64,000 bases of DNA from Gautieria morchelliformis (taxonomy: Eukaryota > Basidiomycota > Agaricomycetes > Gomphales > Gomphaceae), in NCBI GenBank assembly GCA_015179125.1, contig WHVA01000491.1:1-64000 (forward strand). The letters run 5' to 3'. Below, piece by piece: positions 11,957 through 22,701 of the stretch (position 1 is the first letter of the stretch; every line of letters starts with the position of its first letter). Made by a program: the position numbers and the translations under genes. The notes below the pieces were generated by a model. It saw only the letters and a program-made list of their open reading frames with translations. It had not been told where the DNA came from and made no database searches.

Positions 11957-13282
11957 ATGAGCCCCGAACAGAGCCCTGAACTCTTTACCTACTGGCAATA
12001 TCCGTGTGTAGAACCAATCGGATACTATCGGAAAGGGGGTTTGCATCCAATACACATCGACGACGTTCTGAAGAACCGTTATCGCATTGTCAATAAGCTT
12101 GGCTATGGTGATTATGCCACCGTGTGGCTTGTTGATGATCTTGTCTCAGGCAGATGCGCCGCACTTAAAGTTCTTGCTGCCGATGTCTCTAAGGTGTCCG
12201 AAGTTGCCATCCTTCGCCGTCTCAAAAAAAGGCAGCTGAATGATGGAGACTCAACTGGTCAGGAATTCCTGGTGGAGTATTTGGATGACTTCAAGGTCGA
12301 AGGACCAAATGGCACGCATCAGTGTATTGTTACCGAAGTGCTTGGACCCAGCATAGACGGTGATGATGATCTTGATGAAATTTACGACGACGAACAGTAC
12401 CCGATAGACATAGCAAAGAACCTCGTCGCACAAGTAATGCGTGGAGTCGCGTACCTGCATAGCTGCGGGGTTGTCCATGGAGGTAAATGGCGTGTTCCTT
12501 ATGGCGTTTTAGTTGATACCTTATTTACAGACCTTCACGTCCGAAACATCCTCTTCCGCATACCTGGGATTGAGCAGATGTCTCATCAAGATTTACAAAA
12601 GTACCTGGGAGAACCATGCAAATCACGACTCTCCCGCAAAGATGGAAAACCGGTTACATCCACCCCTCACGAACCGAAGTATGTCGTTGCGTCACCTGAA
12701 TGGCTGGCACTTCTCCAGCTCTGCCTGAAGTCTCCAGAGGCGGTACGTGTCAAAATATGCGATTTCGGAGAAGCTTTCCTGTGGGACGGCAATCCTGTGA
12801 CAACTCAAGTTCACACGCCTTCCGTCTACGCCGCACCAGAGATCATACTTCACGACGATCACGTTAGCCCTGCTGTGGACGTATGGGCACTGGCTGTCCT
12901 CATGCACCTGGTTCTGAGTGGAAGATCCTTTTTGTTCAATTCACCTCGCGGGATTAAAAATGAGGTCTTGAGAGAGATGGTGTTGACATTGGGTAAACTG
13001 CCGGATAGATGGTGGACGAAGTGGGAGGACAGATCAGAATACTTCGACGACAATGGTTCATTCATTGGGGACAGGAGAAAGTTACCGCCTGTATCAGGGA
13101 AGTTCCTCAAGATACATTCCGACAGGATGGAAATGGAGGAACTTGAAGGACTTGAAAAACTCATCCGTATGATGGTCTCTTATGGGGTGACGGATCGGAT
13201 TTCGGCAGCTGAGGTTGTACAACTAACGCCGCAAAGTTGGATGAAGAGCAATCATAAAGGATATAAGAGGGTAGTCAACTAA
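11957..13282 (+). CDS. SRPK-like serine/threonine protein kinase
   Basis: Two exons (11957-12482 and 12531-13282) give 425 residues. The start is placed at ATG 11957 because homology to the second copy at 44804 begins just before it. Visible kinase features: YRIVNKLGYGDYATVWLVDD (glycine loop), AALKVL (ATP-binding Lys), catalytic loop HGDLHVRN created by splicing, DFGEAF (the DFG metal site), YAAPEIILHD (APE) and DVWALAVLMHLVL (subdomain IX). The IHIDDVL...YRIVNKLGYG start and acidic insert are typical of SR-protein kinases of the SRPK group, a family that phosphorylates splicing factors and is much expanded in Agaricomycetes; the target of this one is unknown. The 48-bp intron (12483-12530) has no in-frame stop, so the unspliced transcript would also be open. 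The gene appears intact. Confidence 0.9.
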   Translation: MSPEQSPELFTYWQYPCVEPIGYYRKGGLHPIHIDDVLKNRYRIVNKLGYGDYATVWLVDDLVSGRCAALKVLAADVSKVSEVAILRRLKKRQLNDGDSTGQEFLVEYLDDFKVEGPNGTHQCIVTEVLGPSIDGDDDLDEIYDDEQYPIDIAKNLVAQVMRGVAYLHSCGVVHGGKWRVPYGVLVDTLFTDLHVRNILFRIPGIEQMSHQDLQKYLGEPCKSRLSRKDGKPVTSTPHEPKYVVASPEWLALLQLCLKSPEAVRVKICDFGEAFLWDGNPVTTQVHTPSVYAAPEIILHDDHVSPAVDVWALAVLMHLVLSGRSFLFNSPRGIKNEVLREMVLTLGKLPDRWWTKWEDRSEYFDDNGSFIGDRRKLPPVSGKFLKIHSDRMEMEELEGLEKLIRMMVSYGVTDRISAAEVVQLTPQSWMKSNHKGYKRVVN

Positions 13283-15109
13283 GTAAGTACCAAGTCAATT
13301 AGCCAGCGGCGATGTACGCTGACAAGCTCTTTTTTGCCTATTCCCCCATCTCTGTCACTGCATCCAAGTCATTCCTAACCTGTGGGGGTCGGTGTATGCT
13401 CTGTACACTCCCATGTTCGCAATCCTGACTGGTACAGTATCTATGGCATTTCACACCGACAACTCTGAACTTTACAGCACAAGTTATAATAGAGTGTATT
13501 TGTTGCTCATAATTATTAGCCTTGGCATACAACCGGGATAAAAATTATTAAATGAGCATGGAAATATTTTAAGCAGAACATGTCCATGACTCCACTGCTC
13601 ACCCAAGCTCCAGCATGACCTTGTCATCAATTTCCCTTATGTTCCCTGTCCCAACATCATCATTTTATGGACGCAGGACCAAACCCCCGACACCATCGAC
13701 TCTGCCAGCCATGATCAACCCGGTCCTGCTGGCCACAGACATTCACATGTCTGTTCCACCCATTATACATTGGTTGGCAACCTCCTTGGGTGAAGCTGGG
13801 GCAGGCCTAGGTACCAAAATGTGTAAGTCATGCAAAGAGTTCACTGTCAAGATTGGCTTTTAGGCGTTAATATCGTGTATTAGTGAACACAGCGAATGCC
13901 CGAATAACTTGTGCGAATAAGTATGCCGTTCGGCGAATAGGTGAACCAACGAATGTTCACAAGGTAAGAGGGTTGCCCGAGCGGGGCTCACCCTATCTAC
14001 AGTCGTAGCGAAATGGCCCATGGTACTTGACAATGTAACATGCAAGGTCTCATGGAAGGGCTGTCTAAGTCTCGACAATCCCTTCGCTGGCGAAGGTGCT
14101 CCTTCGGAGCCCTTCGTCAACAGCACAGAAAGTAGTTCGAAGGCTAAGGTAACAAAGATGAAGTATGAGAACTCACCAGTGATGCCTAAGTCCTCTGCTG
14201 GTCGAAGATAGAAATCTCCAAGGGAAGGCTCAAGACGATGATCACAGCGAGGTCAGGTTTGCACAAGATGGACGACGTATGATAATTGAACTGGGGAATA
14301 TACATGCGAATGTAAACTACTTATATTGAATGCTCGTAAGGTATCAGCAAATAGGAAAGAGGCCGTCACAAGTCAGGGTTGGATAGGGGTGCGCAGTCAT
14401 GATACAACATAGATGAAATAAACATACAATAGAATGAGAGAAGAGGGAGAACATGAAACGATGGAGAGTGAAGGTGGTGAAGACACCTATGTACAAAATC
14501 ATGTCTTGGGGCCCGCATATACACTGCCCTGCAGAGGTTCTTCGTCTACTGGGTTGATCCCACACGACCTACGGGTAGGACGTCCCGCGAACGCACCCTG
14601 CTCATATGAACACCAAAAGGGGGTTGGATTGAGAAGCTGATGGAGTTACTGACGAGCCATCATGCCGGATAGGGATGTTGATCGTGATTTGATGGTGTGC
14701 CTGCTGGCAAATGATGCGAGCAGTGAATGGCTGTTCAGCGAAATGCGAGGAAGGGCGAACAGAGATGACATAGAGGAGGAGAGGTCGAGGTGGAGGGCGA
14801 AGCCAAGCGAACACTGGGGAGGAGTAGTGAAAGGGGAAATGGGGATAACAAGGTGCAGGAAATACACAGGTCATGACAATCTGATTATCAGAACACCATT
14901 GGAAGAGGGTCGAGCAGAGGAGGTGATAGGCCCAGCGATGACTGCCAAGTCAGTCCAAAGATGTCGATCGTGCGTTGACAGCGTGGCTATGGTAATTGGC
15001 GCGAACAGCGAGAATCGGTTGCCGAACATGACAATGGCGATCAGAAGGAACACGGAGATGGAGTGAGAAATGGCAGGACAGAGCACCTGAGTATGAGAAA
15101 TAAACGCGT
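13283..15109. other. No gene recognised; weak repeat-like fragments
   Basis: Short frames only. A plus-strand frame at 14020-14211 contains CLSLDNPFAGEGAP, similar to a minus-strand frame at 53801-54010 (GLSEVDDPFVGEDTP), suggesting fragments of one dispersed family of unknown kind. Around 13885-13965 the tetramer CGAA recurs five times in about 75 bp. 13615-13863 is open but unrecognised. Confidence 0.4.
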
Positions 15110-15479
15110 CATGACAGCCATCAACCTTGTCTGTGACTGGCTTCGAAAATTTCGCCGTGCAACCATTCAAATGTCAACCATGCATAAACCTATGCTCTCA
15201 CAGGTTTATGCCATTTTCACTGGTCTCCAGAATGAGCTTCGGGTTTCCTTGTGGGCCCTTCCTAACAATACCCCCTTATCAGCTTCCCAGTGGTCTACTC
15301 AACGCACACAATAAACTTAGTGATTCCTTTTTTAAAACTAATGAATATTATGTTTGGGCCACTTGTACATTTTGATATTTTTCCATCACTCCTCTGCTAA
15401 TGTTTGTTGACAACTGCATACTTGCAGTCTTGGACCCTCACATCAAGTATGAGGCATTGACAAGCAATTTCATGGATGA
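15110..15479 (+). mobile_element. hAT DNA transposon remnant, left part of transposase C-terminal region
   Basis: The plus strand encodes ATIQMSTMHKPMLSQVYAIF, LNAHNKLSDSFFKTNEYYVW and, after a probable intron at 15365-15427, LDPHIKYEALTSNFM. These are in order the segments that precede the dimerisation region of Ac-like hAT transposases in agaricomycetes, a family that moves DNA by cut and paste. There is one frame change near 15290, so the transposase is dead. The remnant stops exactly at the gypsy-1 insertion and continues at 21714. The N-terminal zinc finger and the first catalytic parts are not seen upstream. Confidence 0.75.
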
Positions 15480-15969
15480 TGTCAGGAGACACCCTGTTTT
15501 CCTTTTCCAGTTCCGACACCACACCCAGTTCCGACTCCATTTCCAACTCCGCTTCCAGTTCCGATTCCATCTCCGCCTCCGCTTTCGGAAATGATTCCGC
15601 TTCTGGGAGAACTTCCACCAGTTCTGTTCGCCTTGCCAGTTCCACTCCAATTTCCGACTTCCACTCTCGGAACAGTGTCGGAAATCAAGCGACTCACGTA
15701 ATAGGTGGCATCAAGGGTCGATCAAGGGTCAGGGAGGTCAGGAGGATGCAGGGTTGATGGCGGGTGCCAAGTGTTGTCCCTGGCTGCGCAGCGTAGTATA
15801 ATATGGGCTCGCTGACATTGGGGGTCCTTAGACTTTTCTCTTTGGATTTCCCCTTGTCAGGTGAGAATCCCCTCTCTTGTATACTCTGTTCATTTATACA
15901 TACTTTGGATTTCCCCTTGTCAGTTGTGTGGTAGTGTGATCTCCACAACCAGCCAGGGTTGCCCTTACA
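15480..15969 (+). repeat. gypsy-1 left LTR
   Basis: Starts TGTCAGGAGACACC and ends TTGCCCTTACA. The first 130 bp is a run of short TTCCGACTCC-like units. Near-identical copies lie at 21224 and 53268, and a cut copy lies at 1-353 in the other orientation. Confidence 0.95.
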
Positions 15970-16155
15970 GCAGAAAAGTCTCTCCCCTAGAGGACCGGCG
16001 GTCGTACTGCGCGTTGCATTCGCCATAGGTGCGTTTGGAATCGGAGACAGCGACTCGGAGATCGCAACCTCTTCCACACACACGGTATACGACAGCCCCT
16101 CTTCTTACGTTGAGCTCCCAACCCCGGAAATCCCGTCCCATATTTCCCCCCCGAC

Positions 16156-17316
16156 ATGGATCCGGATGATCGCCTTCGGAATATGGAGGAGGAATTGACG
16201 TGGAACTGGATGAAGACCGACGCGATTGAAACAGCCTTACAAACGATTTTGGCTAAGTTAGATATTCCACAAGGTGGTGGAAATGCAATGCTGGATGAGC
16301 CGGATTTCGGAAAAGCGGAACTGGCGGAAGAGAGGATGTCCGCGAACTTAGCAAAGGTCAAACCCGCAACTCTGGTGGACTTTGACGGAGATCGGGAGAA
16401 GGGACGTGCATTCTTCAACACATGCAGCATCTACTTCGCAATTGTCGGAGACCTCTTTCTGAACGACCAGGCTCGGATTCACTGGGCACTGTCCTTTTTC
16501 AAGTCGGATCGTGCAGCCCGTTTTGCAAACAAGGTGATCCGACATGAAGCAAAGGGCAAGGGGAACTACTTCCGTGACTGGGACACCTTCGAGAAAACAT
16601 TTTCCAACCAGTTCTGCCCGAAAAATGAGCAGCTCACAGCCCTTACGAAGCTCGAGTGGACCAGCTGGTACCAGGCCAAGGATCCGGTCAATGACTACAT
16701 TGACCGCTTCCAGGAGCTCATCGACCTTGCGGAGTATGACGACGACAAGACGATTGTCATCAAATTCCGACGAGGGCTTGATCCAACACTCCAGAACCAA
16801 GTTGCGCTGCTTGGGGATGGAGCTCTGGATTTAGATGACCCAGAAGGGTGGTACCGAGCTGCGCGGAGGGTGTCCCGAAACAGGGAAGCAAACGAGGCCT
16901 TTGTGGAGACAAACCGGAACATGACACGCAGTTCTGCTCGTCCTACTCCACCTGTGCCAAAACCCGGAAGTGCATTCATTCCCACACGGAAAGTATTTCC
17001 GCTGGTTGTTCCGCCTGCTCCTATTATGAACCCTAGCCCCCCTCCCTCGAAGAGTGGCCCTGCCCCGATGGATGTTGACCGCATGCGTGGAAAAGGCCAC
17101 GGAACCATCACCTGCTTCCGATGCCGACAACCAGGCCACTATGCCCGTGAGTGCCCCCAAGCCTTTGACATCCGGCTTATGACCACAGAGGAGAAACTTG
17201 AGCTCCTTCCAGAGTTCCTCGCACTCGCAGACATAAGCGGAGTGCCCACTGCGGGAGGAATTTCCGAAAATGCGGAACATGGTGCATCAGAAGTGGAAGA
17301 TGGTCGGATTTTGTGA
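16156..17316 (+). CDS. gypsy-1 gag-like reading frame
   Basis: A 386-codon open frame inside gypsy-1. It has a retrotransposon gag domain (DRAARFANKVI, WDTFEKTFSNQFCP, YIDRFQELIDLAEYDDDKT) and one CCHC zinc knuckle, CFRCRQPGHYARECP, near residue 320, which binds nucleic acid in this family. It would build the particle shell. The frame is open, but the element as a whole is broken. Confidence 0.9.
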   Translation: MDPDDRLRNMEEELTWNWMKTDAIETALQTILAKLDIPQGGGNAMLDEPDFGKAELAEERMSANLAKVKPATLVDFDGDREKGRAFFNTCSIYFAIVGDLFLNDQARIHWALSFFKSDRAARFANKVIRHEAKGKGNYFRDWDTFEKTFSNQFCPKNEQLTALTKLEWTSWYQAKDPVNDYIDRFQELIDLAEYDDDKTIVIKFRRGLDPTLQNQVALLGDGALDLDDPEGWYRAARRVSRNREANEAFVETNRNMTRSSARPTPPVPKPGSAFIPTRKVFPLVVPPAPIMNPSPPPSKSGPAPMDVDRMRGKGHGTITCFRCRQPGHYARECPQAFDIRLMTTEEKLELLPEFLALADISGVPTAGGISENAEHGASEVEDGRIL

Positions 17317-17499
17317 CGCGCAGCGGGTGAGATATGTGCACCTGCTGCCTGTACATAACCGGTTTGCCTGTCTTGAAGTAGAGAATGAAAAGCCCCCACA
17401 CCCCTCACTTCATACAGACCCACCGGATAAAGTCACACAAAAACCAAATCCGACACCCCACCATCCCGCATCCGCCCTTGGGAGAGACGCCTCCTGAAG

Positions 17500-20400
17500 C
17501 GCTATGTTGTTGCTGCTACCCCTGGCCCCAAGTCACTATCATTAAGGTGGAGATCCAGATGACAGATACAGTGGAAGTCAAATCTGGACCCGCCCTTGTC
17601 GATTGCGGGGCCACTGGTCAGTTTATAGACCAGGACTATGTGGAACGGAACCGACTGACCACGCGGAAGTTGCAACGTGCAATCCCGGTGTTCAATGTGG
17701 ATGGAAGCCCCAATGAGGCAGGGTCCATCACGGAGATAGTAGACACAATTCTCCGCTATGATGGACACTCAGAACGTACTTCCTTTGCAGTCACCAGCCT
17801 GGGGAAGCAAGACGTCATCCTCGGATTTACCTGCTTCAGGACACAACCCGGAGATCAATTGGCAGACTCGGAAGGTACTGATGAGTCGATTCCCAGCCAA
17901 GTGTCACATGTGCCGGTCGGAAGTGCGGAAGGAGCGCCAGGAGCAGCGGAAGACCGAACGGCTCATACAGACATGTCGTTCTGGCCCCCATCCACTGCTT
18001 GCAGAAGAAGACTCGGAAGCGGAATTTGAACCGGGTCCCACTTCCGATTCCGATTCCGATTCCGATCGATTCCGATCCGACGTCATCCGACTCGGCCCGG
18101 AAGACACTCTGGCGGAAGGGGAGCGCTTGCTGTACGTAAACCTTCCACCGGAACGGAACACATCTGCGCCACCGGAAATATTTCGCAACGCCTTGCTGAA
18201 GCCTCCAAGAGCATGATAGAGTGGAGGCGGAAATTCCGGAGTACCTGCGGAGTTCGAGGACGTCTTTGCCAAGGAGTCGTTTGATGCCCTGCCTCCACGG
18301 AAGCTGTGGGACCATGCCATCGAGTTGGAGCCTGGGTCAAAGCCCACCAACTGCAAAGTCTACCCGCTGTCACCCAAGGAGCAGGTAGAGCTCGATGCAT
18401 TCCTTGCGGAAAACCTCCGTACAGGGAGGATCCGCCCCTCCAAGTCACCCATGGCATCTCCGGTGTTCTTCATCAAGAAGAAGGACGGCTCGCTCAGACT
18501 TGTGCAGGATTACCGGGCCTTGAATGCGATCACGATCAAGAACCGGTACCCCATTCCACTCATTTCCGAACTAATCACACAACTCCGGGGCAGGTACTTC
18601 ACTAAGCTGGATGTCCGCTGGGGCTTCAATAATGTTCGGATCCGGGAGGGAGACGAGTGGAAGGCCGCATTCCGCACCAACCGAGGACTCTTTGAGCCAC
18701 AGGTCATGTTCTTTGGCCTCACCAACAGTCCCGCCACATTCCAGACGATGATGAATGACATTTTCCGTGACATGATAGCAGAAGGGGTTGTCTGCGTCTA
18801 CCTCGATGACATCCTCATCTTCACAAAAACAATGTCGGAACATCGGGAAGTCGTGCGGAGAGTGCTGGAATGGCTCGGGAATACAACCTGTGTCTCAAGC
18901 CGGAAAAGTGCGAATTTGAGCGGACGCGGATAGAGTATCTTGGGGTGATTGTGTCGGAAGGAAAGGTGGAAATGGACCCAGTCAAAGTTTCCGGTGTATC
19001 GGATTGGCCTGTGCCGCGGAACAAGAAAGAGGTCCAGTCCTTCATTGGGTTTGTCAATTTCTACCGGCGGTTCATCAAGGACTTCTCCTGCCACGCTCGT
19101 GCCCTCTTCGACCTCACCAAGAAGGAGGTTGGATGGCAGTGGGGAGAGCCAGAACAGGCCTCCTTTGACAAACTCAAGGAGCTGATCACTTCTGCCCCGG
19201 TCCTGATCTTTCCCGATGACTCTCACCCTTATCGAGTCGAGGCGGATTCTTCCGACACAGCTACCGGAGCGGTCTTGTCACAACAGTCATCGGAAGATGT
19301 GGGGGTGGCATCCGATTGCCTTCTTCTCTAAAAGCCTTAGTCCGGTCGAGCGGAACTATGAGATCCACGACAAGGAGATGCTGGCAATCATCCGAGCGCT
19401 GGAGGAGTGGCGACACTTCCTGAGGGTGCTCTATGCCCTTTGAGATCTGGACAGACCACAAGAACCTCGAGTATTCCGCACGTCTAAGAAGTTGAACCGA
19501 CGACAAGCACGGTGGTCCCTACACCTGTCCCGGTTCGACTTCATGCTCCACCACCGCCCCGGCCGCACCATGGGCAAGCCCGATGCCCTATCCGCCGTGC
19601 GGATCATGGAGCGGAAGTGGAGACAACCGGATATGACACTCTCCCCCAAGTCTCTTTGCAATCCGCGCCCTAGAAGGAGTGACTGCAGTTGGGGCGGAAG
19701 CGGAAATGCTCCGGGACATCCGGAGGCAGTACCGGAATGGAGAGAAGGAGGAGTCGGTGGTGAAGGCGGTGGAGGAACTTCGGAAAGGGCACTCACGGTC
19801 TGTACGGGCAGCGGAATGGTCGGAACGTGATGGACTGCTCCACTTCAGAGGCAAGGTCTATGTTCCAGGTGGGGCGGACCTCCGCCGCCGCATCGTGTCC
19901 CAGCACCATGACACACGGGTCGCTGGGCATGCTGGCAGGTGGAAGACGCTGGAGTTAGTGGCTCGGAATTACTGGTGGCCTCAGATGTCCCGCTACATTG
20001 GACAGTAGTGAAGACATGTGACTTTGTCTCCGAACCAAAGCACAACGACATCCGCCCGTCGGAGAACTTGTTCCGCTCCCGATTCCCGAATCCCGCTGGG
20101 ACACCATCAGTGTCGACTTCATCGTTGAACTCCCAGAGTCTCATGGCTACGACGCGATCATGAACGTCGTGGATTCGGTAAGCAAGGTGTCCCACTTCAT
20201 TCCGACGCACATGACGATCACAGCCCTCGGAGCGGCCCGCCTGTTCCTTGCACATGTCTGGAAGTTGCATGGGCTCCGAAGCAAGTTGTTTCCGACGAGG
20301 TCCGCAGTTTGTCGCGAACTGACTCGGGAGCTCTACCGCCTGCTCGGCATAAAGCTGGCTACCACCACAGCTACCATCCGCAGGGTGACGGACAGACGAA

Positions 20401-21204
20401 CGGGTCAATCAGGAGTTGGAGCAATATCTCTGCCTCTTTGTCAATGAGAGGCAGGATGACTGGGATGAGTTACTTCCACTGGCGGAATTCCAATACAACA
20501 ACCATGTACATTCCGCCACACAACAGACTCCCTTCATGCTTGACTCGGACGACACCCGGATGGGCTTCAACCATGCCAGGCAGAGTCCCGACTCGAGACG
20601 GTCAATGAGTTCCGAGACCGCATGGACTCCACCCTTTCGGAAGCCAAGTCGGCCCTTGCGAAGGCCAAGGATGACATGGCAAGGTACTACAACCAACGCC
20701 GGGTTCCTGCCCCGGAGTACCAAGTTGGAGACAAGGTGTATCTAGAGCAAGTGACATCCGCACCACACGCCCTTCACAGAAGCTTGCCCACCGCTACCTT
20801 GGGCCCTTCACAGTGATGTGGAGGGTTGGACGGAATGCATACCGCCTCCAACTTCCGATGTCCATGTCCCACCTCCACCCATCTTCAACGTGGTGAAGTT
20901 ACTCCCTATGCTCGAGGACCCAATTCCAGGTCGGAAGGCTCGTCCACCACCTCCGCCGGAAATTGTAGATGGGGAAGAGCACTATGTGGTGGAACGGATC
21001 CTGGACAGCCGGTTTGTGCGAGGACAACTCCAATTCCTCGTGAAATGGGAAGGGTATGGGTATGAGGAGAATTCGTGGGTCCCGGAGCAAGATGTTTCCG
21101 CTCCAGACAAACTCCGTGAGTTCTATAGGACACACCCCAGTGCCCCTCCCCGAATCCGCTCGCTGGCATTTCAATCCCTCGTGTCCCATGCTTCGAGGAC
21201 ATAG
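17500..21204 (+). pseudogene. gypsy-1 pol remnant with chromodomain
   Basis: Recognisable blocks in order: aspartic protease (ALVDCGATGQFIDQDYV, about 17590), reverse transcriptase (FTKLDVRWGFNNVRI; VCVYLDDILIF at about 18800), RNase H (about 19190-19450), the integrase zinc region (about 19870-20010) and core, and a chromodomain (YVVERILDSRFVRGQLQF; VKWEGYGYEENSWVP at about 20980-21110). Chromodomains steer integration toward marked chromatin in this clade. The coding region is broken into several frames and is a fossil. Confidence 0.9.
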
Positions 21205-21223
21205 CACGCTAGAGGGGGGGTGA

Positions 21224-21713
21224 TGTCAGGGGACACCCTGTGTTCCTTTTCCAGTTCCGACACCACACCCAGTTCCAACTCCATTTCCGACTCCACTTCC
21301 AGTTCCGATTCCATCTCCGCCTCCACTTTCGGAAATGATTCCGCTTCTGGGAGAACTTCCACCAGTTCTGTTCACCTTGCCAGTTCCACTCCAATTTCCG
21401 ACTTCCACTCTCGGAACAGTGTCGGAAATCAAGCGACTCGCGTAATAGGTGGCATCAAGGGTCGATCAAGGGTCAGGGAGGTCAGGAGGATGCAGGGTTG
21501 ATGGCGGGTGCCAAGTGTTGTCCCTGGCTGCGCAGCGTAGTATAATATGGGCTCGCTGACATTGGGGGTCCTTAGACTTTTCTCTTTGGATTTCCCCTTG
21601 TCAGGTGAGAATCCCCTCTCTTGTATACTCTGTTCATTTATACATACTTTGGATTTCCCCTTGTCAGTTGTGTGGTAGTGTGATCTCCACAACCAGCCAG
21701 GGTTGCCCTTACA
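21224..21713 (+). repeat. gypsy-1 right LTR
   Basis: 490 bp, same length as the left LTR. Differences between the two are few, and most are G/A differences at CpG positions. The chromodomain frame ends 20 bp before it. Confidence 0.95.
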
Positions 21714-22031
21714 GATGAACCTGACACCCTCTCACACATTGATGAATGTCATGTCAACTTGCGGGCACACTATATCAGGAATTATGCACCCACCAAAGGA
21801 TTGACCTCTGGCCAGACTCCAGTGGCCCCCACACCCAGTGCAACTCAACAAGTCAATGGATCACCCACCAAGTGCTTTACAGTGCACTTCAAGCAGGCAG
21901 TGGTATTTGATCCTGCATCTGAAGTGGATGAATTTTTCCAGTCACCAATTGAGGTCTTTGAGATTTGTGACCCATTGCAGTGGTGGGGACCTGGGATGAA
22001 AAACCAGGTTCATGTCACTCAGGACATGTAA
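21714..22031 (+). mobile_element. hAT DNA transposon remnant, right part
   Basis: Continues the transposase interrupted by gypsy-1: DEPDTLSHIDECHVNLRAHY, then a linker and VVFDPASEVDEFFQSPIEVF followed by DPLQWWG, the start of the hAT dimerisation domain (WW motif). The frame stops at 22029-22031, before the conserved segment (usually AxDxxSIPGSAVAVERxFS) that should follow, so the C-terminus is lost. No terminal inverted repeats were found. Confidence 0.8.
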
Positions 22032-22701
22032 ACACATGAGAATAGCTTATATGTTGTAGTATACTCATCCTTACTGCCTTGGAAATACTGTATATACCGT
22101 ATACACCATTTTCTGGCTGTACCATAACCATAGGTGCTTCAACATTCCACGGTGATGGGTGGCTGAGTGCTACCTGACGTAGCCATCAGCTAACCTGTAC
22201 TGTACAGATTATGGTATGATGGGCACCCCTAGTTGGCATGCATGGCCATGACAGGGATCTGCATTGTTTTTCCCAATGGGATGGGGTTGACTGGTGTGGG
22301 CAATCCTAGATTCCTGGTGTATTCATCAAAGAAGCCTCCATGCTTGACAAGAACATTGAGAACATGCCATTCCTGACACTTTGTACATTCATTCCTTGGT
22401 ACTCACCAAGGCCCTCCTCAACCCGGTGTGGTAGCGGCGCATACACTCATAGTGGTGGCAGAAGGTCCCCCAAATGTGATTTTTACCTTTGTCTGTGACT
22501 GTTTAAGATCCAGGCCAACTCAAGCATATACTTCTGCTGAGAAATGCAGGGCCTCGTGAGTTACACCACACCACAGTGGAATCAGTGTAGCAGATGCTGC
22601 ATGGAAAAATGTGCTCTCCTTTGATAAGGTGGAAGCATCTGTTTGCGCATACACATCAAAGTTGTCATACACCATTGAATGAAGGAGGGTGCAGCCAGTT
22701 T
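22032..22701. other. No gene recognised
   Basis: Probably flanking or degraded transposon DNA after the hAT remnant. No open frame of note; an AT-rich palindrome-like stretch CTGTATATACCGTATACACC lies near 22087. Confidence 0.4.

Larger units (their letters stand above)
15480..21713 (+). mobile_element. Ty3/gypsy chromovirus (gypsy-1), broken
   Basis: A 6234-bp element with 490-bp LTRs (15480-15969 and 21224-21713), TG...CA ends, and the 5-bp target duplication GATGA at 15475-15479 and 21714-21718. A polypurine tract (AGAGGGGGGG) precedes the right LTR at about 21211-21220. Order of parts: gag, pol with protease, reverse transcriptase, RNase H and integrase, and a C-terminal chromodomain, as in fungal chromoviruses. 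The two LTRs differ at about 8 of 490 sites by eye (about 1.6 percent), so insertion is fairly recent. The pol region carries several breaks (roughly six to ten), so the element is a fossil. It sits inside a hAT remnant. Confidence 0.95.

Noticed and set aside
13968-14000. tRNA-like A box (GTTGCCCGAGCGG)
   Set aside because: No B box (GGTTCGAAT-like) or acceptor stem within the next 100 bp.
16695-17280. Long minus-strand frames across the gypsy-1 gag region
   Set aside because: They are antisense shadows of the gag frame with no protein-like motifs.
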